Positions 45,946-57,324 of a DNA stretch of 64,000 bases are shown one piece after another. The notes below the pieces were generated by a model that did not search any database, had not been told where the DNA came from, and saw nothing but the letters and a program-made list of their open reading frames with translations. Position 1 is the stretch's first letter, and each line of letters opens with the position of its first letter. The DNA lies in assembly GCF_047495875.1 (NCBI RefSeq), contig NC_092474.1, positions 14,676,200-14,740,199 of the forward strand. The letters are read 5' to 3'. Made by a program: the position numbers and the translations under genes. This stretch comes from Pithys albifrons albifrons (lineage: Eukaryota > Chordata > Aves > Passeriformes > Thamnophilidae).

Positions 45946-47233
45946 GGGCCTACTGGACTCACCTGACTTCAGCCATGGGAACTTGCAGACCCAAACCTGC
46001 AGCACAACCCACCACCCTGTGTCCTCCTGGAGCAGGAGCAGCACAAGCACAGCTCACGTTGTAGAACCATGTGTCAAGGTCTGAGCGCTTTTCACCAACA
46101 CCATCCATGCAAAGGGTGTCCCAGATGTCCCTGAATTCCACCCCAAGGAGCAGTGGGGGTGCCAGGGCAGATCCCTCAGGGCACAGCTGCAGCTCTGGTC
46201 TCTGCCAAGAACAGGCTGTGTGGGGTCAGAAGTGTTTCCAGGCACTTCACAGCTGAGCCTCACACTTGGAAATTGCAGTGAGATGGGAAAGGTTGAGCAT
46301 TAAGAGTCCTTGATGCAATCCTCTGCAAACCCACTCTGGAACCTAAACCACTCAGCCTGTTATTTAAAGAGGGGCCTTTCCCAGGAGACAAGCAGAGAAC
46401 TGGGGAGGATGGAGTTATCAGCCTTCCTACACATTGTCTGGAGAGCTCTGCTGACTCGGCTTCTCCTGAGACCCAAGGAAATACCTGAAACAGGCACTGC
46501 AGAACCTGTGGAGGAGGGGACTCCTGCAGAAATCATGGCTAAGCATGGAAAAGGAGAGCAAGCAGTGCCTGCTTGGTGGTTTGTGCAGAGCCAAGTGTCT
46601 GTCAGATGCAGCAGGAACAAGGGTCTGCTTAAGGGAGATATGGACCTGAGCTCCCTGCAGCTGGGGGAAGTTCTCCTTGCCGATGGGACAGGTCATCCAT
46701 GCAGGGAAAGACAAAACAAGGCAAGCAAAGCTCAGGGGCACCATATCCTTTCAGGAGAGACACCCAGGAGCTGAGCACAGGAGGACAGCAGGACCAGCCT
46801 CCTGTGGGTGGACCATGGATCAGGAGGTGCTGCCCCTCCTGGGATGGAGGTTTTGTGGGACAGACTATCCTGCCCAGATGGCAGGGGTTTATCTCCACTC
46901 AGACACCTGTGAAGCCATCACCTCTGTACCTTTGTCCCTCTGCTTCAGCTCTACAGACAGGGAATCCCAGCACAGCCTGGACAGGGGCCAGTCAGGATGG
47001 TGGCAGAGAGGAAGAGGCAGGTCAGGGATCTTGGGATCCAGGGTTTACAAGGGTCCTGGCTATCCTGGAAACCCAAAGAAAAGCCTTCCAGTGTCTGACA
47101 TCTGCCTGGGCACTGCTTGCAACCTCAGGAGAGGGTCCTGGGCCAGAGAAGAGGGGCTGCCCTCTGTTAACAAGGCTTATGGTTCGTGCCCAGCCCTACT
47201 GCCCTGAGTGCTATGAAAGTATTTTTCACTTTA
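45946..47233. other. Unique-looking non-coding DNA
   Basis: About 1.3 kb with no recognised repeat. Overlapping open frames of 150-176 codons at 46310-47207 carry no domain I recognise. Confidence 0.35.
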
Positions 47234-47380
47234 ACAGAATCCCAGAATGGTTTGGGTCAGAAGGGACCTTAAAGCCCATCTTGTTCCACCCCCTGACATG
47301 GGCAGACACCTTCCACCTGAGCAGGTTGCTCCAAGCCCTGTCCAACCAAGCCTTGGGCAGTTCCATGGATTGGGAATATG
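47234..47380 (-). repeat. CR1 LINE fragment, 3' end
   Basis: Antisense CR1: AGAATCCCAGAATGGTTTGGG, 'gaagggaccttaaagcccat', 'cccctgacatgggcagacac' and 'gttgctccaagccctgtcca'. Confidence 0.9.
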
Positions 47381-48075
47381 GTTTTTTTAGGCAAAAAGAG
47401 TATTTCTACAAAACTCAGGATGCTCAAGAACCAGAAGGATTTTTACTAGAGAGATTTGCAGGGCAGGGAAAGAACCAGGAGCCACTCTGCACATTTACAA
47501 CTGCCTTTGTTACCCACCACGTGTACCTGCTGCACACACACACCTGCAGCTCCCACTACATCCCTGCAATTCAGGCACCATCTTTTTCCCCCTCAAACCT
47601 CAAACTGGCAATTAAAACTGTCCCTGCCCTAAAGGCAGGTCTGCTGAAGGACTCTGATTTGTTTAATCCACAGCCCAGCACAACCATGTCCAGCAAGTTC
47701 CTCGGATTTTCTCATGGACCTACCACAGCTCCCAGTGATGGAACAAAACAGGAGGATCTGATAACCCTGTGATCCAACCCTGGCTGAAATCCACATGGCT
47801 GAGAAAAGGGTTCTGAAAGCTCTGAGCAGTGATGTCCAGCCTGGCAGGGAGCAGTGGGTGGCTGAGTGTGCCCAGAGCAATCCCTCATCCCTGCAACCTG
47901 AAGGCAGGTCCCAGCTCAGTTCTGGGCAAGTCCTGATGCTGTTCTCTTGCCATTAGTGCATTATCCTTGCTCTTCTGGCCTATCTGTGCTCTTCCAGCAG
48001 GAGAAATGAGCTGGGATTCTGGGATCCTGGGAACAGATCCTTCCCAGCAGGACCCTCGGGGATGCACAGTGCCAG
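47381..48075. other. Unique-looking non-coding DNA
   Basis: No recognised repeat or exon. It leads into the polypurine tract. Confidence 0.35.
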
Positions 48076-48320
48076 CAGGGGAGGGGAGGGGAGGGGGAGG
48101 GGAGGGGAGGGGGAGGGGAGGGGAGGGGAGGGGAGGGGGAGGGGAGGGGGAGTGGGAGTGGGAGGGGAGGGGAGGGGAGGGGAGGGGGAGGGGAGGGAAG
48201 GGGAGGGGAGGGGGAGGGGAGGGGGAGGGGATGGGGAGTGGGAGTGGGAGGGGAGGGGGAGTGGGAGGGGGAGGGGGACGGGGGGAGGTGGGGGGAGGGG
48301 GAGGGGGAGGGGGAGGGGGG
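48076..48320. repeat. Impure GGGGA/GGGGGA polypurine repeat
   Basis: About 245 bp built from GGGGA, GGGGGA and a few GGGAGT variants, with only scattered T or C on the plus strand. Unit length varies between 5 and 6 bp. It borders the perfect AGGAG array and is presumably its older, more mutated part. The G-runs can form G-quadruplexes on the plus strand. Confidence 0.93.
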
Positions 48321-48635
48321 AGGAGAGGAGAGGAGAGGAGAGGAGAGGAGAGGAGAGGAGAGGAGAGGAGAGGAGAGGAGAGGAGAGGAGAGGAGAGGAG
48401 AGGAGAGGAGAGGAGAGGAGAGGAGAGGAGAGGAGAGGAGAGGAGAGGAGAGGAGAGGAGAGGAGAGGAGAGGAGAGGAGAGGAGAGGAGAGGAGAGGAG
48501 AGGAGAGGAGAGGAGAGGAGAGGAGAGGAGAGGAGAGGAGAGGAGAGGAGAGGAGAGGAGAGGAGAGGAGAGGAGAGGAGAGGAGAGGAGAGGAGAGGAG
48601 AGGAGAGGAGAGGAGAGGAGAGGAGAGGAGAGGAG
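48321..48635. repeat. Perfect (AGGAG)63 pentanucleotide array
   Basis: 315 bp made of 63 AGGAG units with no interruption that I can find. Every base on the plus strand is a purine, so the tract is a mirror-symmetric polypurine sequence able to form triplex (H-DNA) structures. The pentamer has no stop codon in any frame, which accounts for the long Arg/Glu/Gly-rich or Leu/Ser/Pro-rich open frames across it. Confidence 0.97.
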
Positions 48636-49114
48636 GCACAAGGCTAGGCAGCTTCACACAGAGGGGAATAAAGTAAAACAAAACTTCATTGTCCATGTCC
48701 AAACACACCAGTTTCAACCCTTAAATTGTTCCACACATCCATAAGTCTGACAGGCCATGTCCCAAACTAGTAACTGCTCATCAAAACTGCAGCGTCCAGC
48801 CAGTGCCATAGTTCAGTGCCATAGTTCAAGGCACTGTGTTGGGACTGAACACCAAAACTAATCACTCCTGGGCCATATATGTGATCACACAGGGGTGGTA
48901 TTCTGCAAGTCCACATGGGAATTGGCCCATACTGCAACAAAAGGAAAGCAGGATTATAGGATTGCTCCAGGGCACAACTATCCCAAGGGAGTTCAGAGAA
49001 AGGCACAAGCCTGAAGAGTGACACCAGTTGTAAAGAAAAGATTAAAATGATATCAACAGTCGGGACAAACAGGAGTGAGGTTGAAGACACGTGATCTGTC
49101 TCTCCTCTAAACAG
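48636..49114. other. Unique-looking DNA with a 13-bp duplication
   Basis: No recognised repeat family. AGTGCCATAGTTC is present twice in tandem at 48802-48827. Confidence 0.45.
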
Positions 49115-49275
49115 AAGCTAAAAGGTGATCTGATAACAGCACTTTAGCACTTTCAGGGAAGGAAACTACCGGACACTCAAAGGCTCTTTAATCCAGGGAT
49201 GGCAAAGCAAGATCCAGTGGCTGAAGGTTATTGCCAGAGAATTCAATTCAGAATGATCACAGTGATTAACCACCA
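49115..49275 (+). repeat. Old CR1-type LINE fragment
   Basis: Sense, highly diverged: 'aaaggtgatctgataacagc', 'aggctctttaatccagggat', 'agcaagatccagtggctgaa' and 'ccagagaattcaattcagaa', followed by 'gtgattaaccaccaccaaaa'. These phrases follow the order of an old amniote CR1 lineage, distinct from the younger bird copies around it. Confidence 0.7.
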
Positions 49276-49511
49276 CCAAAAGGGTGGAGGGAAACAGCAG
49301 CTGCTCCATCAACAGTCCAAAATACAAGCTGCATCCTGGCACTCAGTCCTGGTGGTGTAACTGGACCTGCAGCACCCCATCCATGTCCCTGCTCCTGAGC
49401 TTTACCAGTGGCAAACAGGCAATCTTAGAGAGCATTTGCTGATGCATAGCCTTGGCACAGAGGCAGGGAAGGCTCTGTCCCCACCTTTGCAAGTATTTCT
49501 CATTCTCTATG

Positions 49512-49795
49512 GCACAGAACCACAGGATGGTTTGGGTTGGGAAGGACTTTTAAGCCCAGCTTTCTCCATCCCCTGCCATGGGCAGGGACACCTTCCACCA
49601 GCCCAGGTTGCTCCAAGTCCCACCCAACCTGACCTTGGACACTTCCAAGGATGGGCCAGCCACAGCTTCTCTGCCCGACCTGTGCCAGGCCTGCCCACCC
49701 TCACGGGGAACAACTTCTTCCCATTATCCCATCTAATGGTGCACTCTGGCACTGGGAAGCCATTCCCCCTTGTCCTGGCACTCCATGTCTGAGGG
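49512..49795 (-). repeat. CR1 LINE fragment, 3' end
   Basis: Antisense CR1: AGAACCACAGGATGGTTTGGG, 'ccctgccatgggcagggaca', 'ccagcccaggttgctccaag', 'ccagccacagcttctctgcc' and 'gggaagccattcccccttgt'. Confidence 0.93.
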
Positions 49796-50117
49796 ACTCC
49801 ACTGCTGGCCCAATGCACCACCTCTCTTTCAACAAACCCCCAGGGGACTGATGTGAGGGACGTGGCAGCCAGTCCCTGAAGGCCTTGGGTGTATTAACAC
49901 ATGCAGTTCTCTCATTAGAGGTCCCTTCTCTGGGTCCTCAGGATGGTGCTACAGCCCTGATGGAATCACAGTCAGCGCCTGACACCACCAAAACTGGCTT
50001 TTTCCATGTGAGACTTCAATGTGCCTGGTCCCTTCCACTCCTGAAAGAAGATAACACAGGTGCTCACACAGGGATAGGCAGCAAACCCAACACTGCCAAC
50101 AGCACAGCACTGAGTGC

Positions 50118-50355
50118 CAGGACAAGGGGGAATGGCTTCCCATTGCCAGAGGGCAAGGATGAATGAGATATTGCAAGAAATTCTTCCCTGTGAGGGTGGG
50201 GAGCCCCTGGCACAGGTTGGGCAGAGAAACTGCAGCTGCCCCATCCCTGGAAGTGTCCAAAGCTCGGCTGGACAGGGTTTGGAGCAACCTGGGCTAGTGG
50301 AAGGTGTCCCTGCCCATGGCAGGGCTTAGAATGAAATGAACCATTCTGTGATTCT
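50118..50355 (+). repeat. CR1 LINE fragment, 3' end
   Basis: Sense CR1: 'gacaagggggaatggcttcc', 'cattgccagagggcaaggat', 'aaattcttccctgtgagggt', 'agtggaaggtgtccctgccc' and CATTCTGTGATTCT. The usual 'tttaaggtcccttccaaccc' block near the 3' end is largely missing. Confidence 0.92.
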
Positions 50356-50783
50356 CCCCAGGGCCCTCTCACACTTGCTGCCCTCTCCACTCCCAGGTTT
50401 TCAGGATTTTGCTGAAATTCCAAAACTCTATGCAGCCAGTGAGACAGTGACCCCAATGCCCAGAGAGTCCCTCCACATGTGGAGAGAAGGACAGTTCTGC
50501 CCCACACGGGATGTGAATCCTGCCATCAACCTCCTGAGCACACCCAGCAGTGAGGACCACGCTCCATCCTCAGCTTTGCCCTGGGCCATTTGCTGGTGTG
50601 CTGAGCATTATCCCATTGTGCCGGATTTTCCAGCCTCTCCCAGGGCTCTCATCACACACTGCGCTGTTGTTTGCAACCCCTCCCAGTTTGGCACCATCTG
50701 TGCCTGTCACTGCCAGGCTGCCTGAGCTGCTTCCCGCTCGCTGATGAAGCTGTGGCAGCGGAGTGGGATCACACCCCGCGCAG
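50356..50783. other. Unique-looking DNA left of the minisatellite
   Basis: No recognised repeat. GC content rises towards the 13-bp array. Confidence 0.35.
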
Positions 50784-53109
50784 CACCCGCACCCACCGCC
50801 TACATCCACCGCCCGCACCCACCGCCTACATCCACCGCCCGCACCCACCGCCCGCACCCACTGCCCGGACCCACCGCCTACATCCACCGCCCGCACCCAC
50901 CGCCAGCACCCACCGCCCGCACCCACTGCCCGCATCCACCACCCGCATCCACCGCCTGCACCCACCGCCCGCACCCACCGCCCGCACCCACTGCCCGCAT
51001 CCACCGCCCGCATCCACCGCCTGCACCCACCGCCCGCACCCACCGCCCGCACCCGCCGCCCGCATCCGCCGACCGCATCCGCTGCCCGCACCCACCGCCC
51101 GCACCCACCGCCCGCACCCACTGCCAGCATGCACCGCCCGCACCCATCGCCCGCATCCACCGCCCGCACCCACTGCCCGCACCCACCGCCCGCACCCACC
51201 GCCCGCACCCACTGCCGCACCCACCACCTGTACCCACCGCCCGCACCCATCGCCCACACCCACCGCCTACATCCACCGCCCACACCCACCGCCCGCACCC
51301 ATCGCCCACACCCACCGCCCGCACCCACCGCCCGCACCCACCGCCCGCACCCATCGCCCGCACCCACCGCCTACATCCACCGCCCACACCCACCGCCCGC
51401 ACCCACCGCCCGCACCCACTGCCGCACCCACCACCTGTACCCACCGCCTGCACCCACTGCTGCACCCACCGCCCGCACCCATCACCCGCACCCACCGCCC
51501 GCACCCATCGCCCACACCCACCGCCTACATCCACCGCCCACACCCACCGCCTACATCCACCGCCCGCATCCACTGCCCGCACCCACCGCCCGCACCCACT
51601 GCCCGCATCCACCACCCGCATCCACTGCCTGCACCCACCGCCCGCACCCACCGCCCGCACCCACCGCCCACGCCCACCGCCCGCACCCACCGCCCGCATC
51701 CACCACCCGCACCCATCGTCCGCACCCACCGCCCGCACCCGCCGCCCGCATCCGCCGACCGCATCCGCTGCCCGCACCCACTGCCCACACCCACCGCCCG
51801 CACCCACTGCCCGCACCCACCGCCCGCACCCATCGCCCGCATCCACCGCCTGCATCCACCGCCCGCACCCATCGCCCGCATCCACCGCCCGGACCCATCG
51901 CCCGCACCCACTGCCGCACCCACCACCTGCACCCACCGCCCGCACCCGCCGCCTGCACCCACTGCTGCACCCACCGCCTGCACCCACTGCTGCACCCACC
52001 GCCCGCATCCACTGCCCACACCCATCGCCCACATCCACTGCCTGCACCCACCGCCCGCATCCACTGCCCGCATCCACCGCCCACACCCATCGCCCACATC
52101 CACTGCCTGCACCCATTGCCCGCACCCACCGCCCTCACCCATCGCCCGCACCCACCGCCCCCACCCACCGCCAGCATCCACCGCCCGCACCCATCGCCCG
52201 CACCCACCGCCCTCACCCATCGCCTGCACCCACCGCCCGCACCCACCGCCCCCACCCACCGCCAGCATCCACCGCCCGCACCCATCGCCCGCATCCATCA
52301 CCCGCACCCACCACCCGCACCCACCACCTGCACCCACCGCCTGCACCCACCGCCCGCACCCACTGCCTGCACCCATCGCCCGCACCCACCGCCCGCACCC
52401 ACCGCCTGCACCCACTGCCCGCACCCACCGCCCGCATCCACCACCCACACCCATCGCCCACATCCACTGCCCGCAATCCACCGCCGCACCCACCGCCCGC
52501 ACCCACCGCCCGCACCCACCGCCCACACCCACCGCCCGCACCCACCGCCCGCACCCACTGCCCGCACCCACTGCCCGCACCCACTGCCCGCACCCACCGC
52601 CCACACCCACTGCCCGCACCCACTGCCCGCACCCACTGCCCGCACCCACCGCCCACACCCACCGCCCGCACCCACTGCCCGCACCCACTGCCCGCACCCA
52701 CCGCCCGCACCCACCGCCCGCACCCACTGCCCGCATCCATCGCCCGTACCCACTGCCTGCACCCACCGCCCGCACCCACCGCCCGCACCCACCGCCCGCA
52801 CCCACTGCTGCACCCACCGCCCGCACCCATCACCCACACCCACTGCCTGCACCCACTGCCCGCACCCATCGCCCGCACCCACCGCCCGGACCCACCGCCC
52901 GCATCCACCGCCCACACCCACCGCCCGCACCCACCGCCCTCACCCATCGCCCGCACCCACCGCCCGCACCCACCGCCCCCACCCACCGCCAGCATCCACT
53001 GCCCGCACCCATCGCCCGCATCCATCACCCGCACCCACCGCCTACATCCACCGCCCGCACCCACCGCCTGCACCCACCGCCCGCACCCACCGCCTGCACC
53101 CACCGCCCC
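50784..53109. repeat. 13-bp CpG-rich minisatellite, about 2.3 kb (about 179 units)
   Basis: A head-to-tail array with consensus unit CCACCGCCCGCAC. Common variants are CCACTGCCC, CCACCACCC, GCCTGCA, GCCCACA and CCATCGCCC. Occasional units lose a base (CACTGCCGCACC), so the 13-bp phase slips. Longer blocks recur: CCAGCATCC at 52171 and 52262 is 91 bp apart (7 units) and returns at 52989; GACCGCATCC occurs at 51071 and 51757. On the minus strand GGGTGCGGGCGGTGGGTGC gives four G-triplets every two units with loops of 3-4 bases, so the whole array has G-quadruplex potential. Because 13 is not a multiple of 3 and the unit lacks stops, all six frames stay open with a 13-residue period. These frames are not evidence of a gene. 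Confidence 0.95.
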
Positions 53110-53937
53110 TGGGCACGGCATCCCGGGACAGCGCTCACAAACCGCGCTGGGAACACCCGGCCTGAGACTGAGCCGAACCAAAGGCTTTCAGAAATCTCTG
53201 CCTTGCAGAGTCGCTTCATTTTGTGATCCCAGACTTAAGAGTAGAGCCAGTGGAGGTGCTTTTCAGAGGGCATTTAGAAACTGCAGCACTGCAGGGCACA
53301 CACTGAGGGATCACTTCTGTTTTGACAGAGCTCCCCAACCAAACACGTCAACGCAATTTACTTCATTTTCCTTGGCTCCCGAACATCAGCTCCAAAATGG
53401 ATCCTGGAGCTGCATTTTTATTGGTGCAAAGACTATTACTTTGCTTGGGAAGCACAGAAAGCAAGATGCTCCTGTGTTTGCAAAGCAGTTGAGATTATAT
53501 TTCCATGGGAAAATTCAAGAGCTATTTCTGTTCTTCCTTGGGAAATCTGGGGTGAGGAGAAGAGGGGTTAACAAGGAATCTCCCACAGAATACAAATGCT
53601 GGATTTTCAGCATCTCTCCTGAAGAGTAATCCAGTTTTCTTAGAAGGATTAATTCCTGGTAATCCTAGAGTAGAGTTTGCCCTGGGATCAGCTCTCTCCT
53701 CAGCCCTTGTTCCTGAGTTTGGCAGTGCCAGGGCAGCATTGCCACGGGGTGTCCCTGCAGCAGGACCGGCTCCCAGCGTGAGGAGAGCTGTTTTCTCCAG
53801 TTCTCCCTTGTTCACTGCAGCTGGTGCACAGGGAAGGGGCCCATCCCTTGGGAGATGCACACCCAGCACCTGCACAGGTGTGCTGAGGTCCCGTGGCTTT
53901 GTGCCCAGATTCACTAAGCTGCAGACACCCTCTGAAG
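53110..53937. other. Unique-looking DNA right of the minisatellite
   Basis: No recognised repeat or exon. The first 60 bp are GC-rich, then composition falls to the local average. Any frame running in from the array is a by-product. Confidence 0.4.
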
Positions 53938-54030
53938 TGACAGGACAAGGGGGAATGGCTTCCCACTGCCAAAGGGAAGGGTCAGATGGGATACTGGGAA
54001 GAAATTGCTGTGCAGAGAAGCTGTGGTGGC
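53938..54030 (+). repeat. CR1 LINE fragment, internal
   Basis: Sense CR1: 'gacaggacaagggggaatgg', 'cttcccactgccaaaggg', 'atgggatactgggaagaaat', with a deletion joining to 'gcagagaagctgtggtggcc'. The 3' end is absent. Confidence 0.85.
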
Positions 54031-57000
54031 CTCACTGAGTCCCACCAAGCTGCAGCTGCCCTCTTCCACAGACAGGGGCTCCAGTTAGCAAGCTGGACCT
54101 ACTGACCACTTCAAAAAGAGGGAGTGTCCCATGGACCCAAGGGACTGAGTCTTTTGTATCATCAGGCCAGGTCCCTGTTTCAAGGGACTGTTTTCAGGTT
54201 TTCCCTCTGAACCAGGGAACCATTTGGGGGTCTCAACTTATGCAGTGGCTTCCCAGAGGGGGCCAGAGCAGCTCAAAGGCCCATTGGAGGGCACTGCCCT
54301 CAGACCTCATGCCATCACCGATGTTTGCCATGGAGCCATTCAGCTGCCTTTGGCCCAGGACAGCCAAGTTTTATCCCCATTTCCTGTTTCACCAGGGTGA
54401 ATTTTGGCATCCAGGCACTCACTATTGCCCTGGGCCATCCTTGTTGCCCAGCTTTTTCTTGCCCCAGCCTTAGGGAAATGCCTTCACCAGAAAAAGAACA
54501 TTGTTTTTGCCTGAAGTCACCAAAGTGACAAGGCAGGGAGAAAACACAGCTGAGGCTGAAGAATCCATCCTGATTTCTTGCCGGGTGTATTGGGAAGGGG
54601 GGGATGCTGCATTTCTTCATGGCCAGCTGAGCACAGTCTCTGCAGCAATATGGATATGAAGGTGGTCCAGGACTGACGATGGCCAGCTCGGATTCCCAGT
54701 ATGGGAAAGCTCCAAGATACAACCAGAGAGGATCTCTCTGTCTGGAGAGGGATGGTGAATTCACAGCTCAGCAGAACACAAGAAGCATCCAACTGACTAA
54801 AGCACATCTTCTGTTAGTCAAAATAAAATGTAGATGCTTAATAATTAATCAGCTCATATGCAAAATAGGTATCATAGCAGAATGGGGGAGGGGGAGAACG
54901 CATTGTTCCTTAAGAATAAATATTTAACATGATACAGAACAGCATCAATTTTTAAAGAGGAGTTTTTGTAACTGCTGAAGCTTTGCGAAAGAAGCAGAAC
55001 ATCTTCAAGCAGCAGTGGCAGCTTCTCCAGTGGACACAGCCATTTCCACACAGGGACTGCAGAGGAGGAGAAGGAGGAAGAGGAGGAGGAGGAAGGACTT
55101 GAGAGCCTAGGCCCCAAGAATAGTTTTGTAACGGTGATCCTCCTACACTCACAGCAAATCAGCTCTAAAAGTGCAGCTCCAGCTGGTGGAGGCAGCTGGA
55201 TGGCAAAGGGCTCAGCCTGCCCTGCTGGGTCCATGAAATCCAACTGATTCCTGCTGATTTCAGGATTTCAGTGAGAACAAGGGCTCGGGGAGCTGAGATG
55301 CTCCAGCCATTTATGCTTTTTGGCACGTGTGAGGAAGGTTCATGCTCTCTATCCTGTATGGAGCTGGGGGTGAAGAATGCAGTCCCCAGGGCCTGGCACC
55401 TGCTTACACCCCCTGCTCCTTCCCTCTCGCCACGACTCCCAGTGCCTCAGCACCCACCAGGCCCTGCCTGCAGCCTCAGGAATGAGTCAGAAAAGGAGTT
55501 CCCCTGCAGGGAATACCCTCTGCTCCAGTACAGCCCAGTGCACACAGCTCTCCAGCCCCAGCATTGCCAGGCACCGAACCCAGCAGAGCTCTGTGCTGCT
55601 TCAGGCTCTTGCAGCAGCTCTGGCTGGGCTGCTGCTGCTGCAGGGAGCAGCTGCTGGGATCCCCAGCTCCCAGAGGAACTTCAGCTATCTGTATCTCTGC
55701 AAGCTGGATACTCCCAGGACCCTGTGTCACACCAGGTAAAGCAAACAGAGCTGCAGTGGTTCCAGCCAGCCCAGCTCAGCCCCCTCCTGCCTGTTGCACC
55801 TTCCCAGCCAGGGCATCACCTGGGGCATTACTCTGGGTAGGAGTCACTCGGCACAGCACCATGGACAGGGTGGAGGACAGAGATCAGCCCCCACAGCTCT
55901 GTCCCCTACTTCTCAAGGGCTCGTGGCTGCTCAGAAGAGTTGTGGGAAGTAGAACAGGAGCTAATCTGTCCTTTCAGCTTTCTGCTTGACAGATGAACAA
56001 GGTACACTGAGGCAGGAGCACCAAGAGATGACCCTGGCTGAAGGGACACCTTAGGGCAGGTCCCCAGGGCTGGGCCAAGGAGCAGAGAGAGCCCGGCAAC
56101 AGCAGTACCAGCTCTGAGTATGAACACAGGGAGGGACAGGAAGGGCAAATACATGCCCATGGTGGGGGGCATGAGCCTGGAGAAAGGATGTGAAGGGCAC
56201 AGGGCATCTGCAGGAAGGTCCTGCAGACAGGGCATGGACTCTCCAGCCCCACAGGCTGCATTGGTTGAGCTTTGGGAAATCTCCACTTCTAAAATTCCCC
56301 ATCACTTCCAGAAGCCTGCAGCTTCCTCCCAGCACAGGTTCAACACTGTAAGGCACTGTGAGGGAGTGGCAGGACTGCCTCTTCCATGCTCCTGAGGGGA
56401 AGGAGTTAAATCAACTACACTGGTGAAGGATCCTGCAGCTGTCCCTGCTCCCAGAGACTCCAGGATGGTCCTCCCTCTGCTGATGGGCCACATGAAAGCT
56501 ATTACACTCTGCCTTGATATATCCCTCCCATAAATCCAGGGACTATAAATTAGGGTAACCTTCTGCTTTAAGGGCTGTCTGAGCTCTGCAAAGACATCCC
56601 AAAGTCAGGCAGATCCTTGCTGAAGACACAGGTATTGTGTCCTCCCATTCCCTGGGAACTCAGCCCTGGGACAGAGGGAAAACATTTCAGCTCAGGAGTG
56701 CAGAGGATTTGTGCCAACAGCTGTATTTGCTCAAGGCTTGGGGAAAGCCAGTTTCTGTCATCAGAGGGGACCAAAGCTGGTGTCTGTGCTACTCCTGGTG
56801 TCCCCAGGACCTGTCACCCTTCAGCTGCAGCTCCCCTTTGCCACTGTCCCTGTGCCCCTGGTTTGGAGTAGGGACAGTCTGGGAATGAGCCCTGAGTCCT
56901 CACCAATCCCCTCAGAGGTTAATGAAGAGGGGCCATAAAAAAGATGCAGTACTTCCATGCTCCTCTCTGAAAGCACTACCCTGGAATGACTCTGCACTGT

Positions 57001-57285
57001 ATCTTGGCAGGAGCAGAGACAACGCTGGGCCAGCACAGAGCCTTCTCCTCCTCCAGATCTAAGTGGGTCACTGTGGCCTCATGTCCGTGCTCAGGATCCA
57101 GCCCAGGGCTGGCCCTCCCTGCCCCAGGGCTGCCTGAGCTCACTCTGCCCCCTCTCATCCCCCCCTGCCTCCGCCTCACAAACATGATCCCTGATGCCTG
57201 CAAAGGTGCTCCAGGCTGTGCTGGGGGCCCCAGGGCTGAAGGTAACAGAAATGGAAATAGAGACCAAACTGGGATTTACTGTTCT
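54031..57285. other. Unique-looking non-coding DNA
   Basis: About 3.3 kb without a recognised repeat family. An AT-rich island at 54780-54960 contains 'gcttaataattaatcagctc', and an A/G-only run of 38 bp (GGA-rich) lies at 55061-55098. Open frames of up to 189 codons at 55271-55990 lack defensible domains or splice sites. Confidence 0.4.
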
Positions 57286-57324
57286 GGATCCAGCTCCAGG
57301 ATCCAGCTCCAGGATCCAGCTCCT
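57286..57324. repeat. Short tandem repeat, 3 x 13 bp
   Basis: GGATCCAGCTCCA three times in a row, the last copy with one change. Its unit has the same length as the big array at 50784 but an unrelated sequence. Confidence 0.93.

Noticed and set aside
46699..47772. 357-codon open frame on the plus strand
   Set aside because: It runs straight through an antisense CR1 fragment (47234-47380), has no recognisable domain or initiation context, and is overlapped by other frames of similar quality.
47961..48744. Open frames of 168-245 codons, Arg/Glu/Gly-rich or Leu/Ser/Pro-rich
   Set aside because: These are by-products of the AGGAG and GGGGA arrays, which lack stops in all frames.
48076..53109. 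CRISPR array
   Set aside because: The repeats are contiguous tandem units with no unique spacers, in a vertebrate-type genome.
50784..53109. CpG-island promoter
   Set aside because: The CpG richness comes entirely from the repeat unit, and there is no supported first exon nearby.
50671..53629. Open frames of 800-961 codons encoding His/Pro/Thr/Arg-rich protein (and Gly/Trp/Arg-rich on the other strand)
   Set aside because: They are translations of the 13-bp tandem repeat, which has no stop in any of the six frames. The same 13-residue period appears in all three forward frames, and the frames end soon after the array does.
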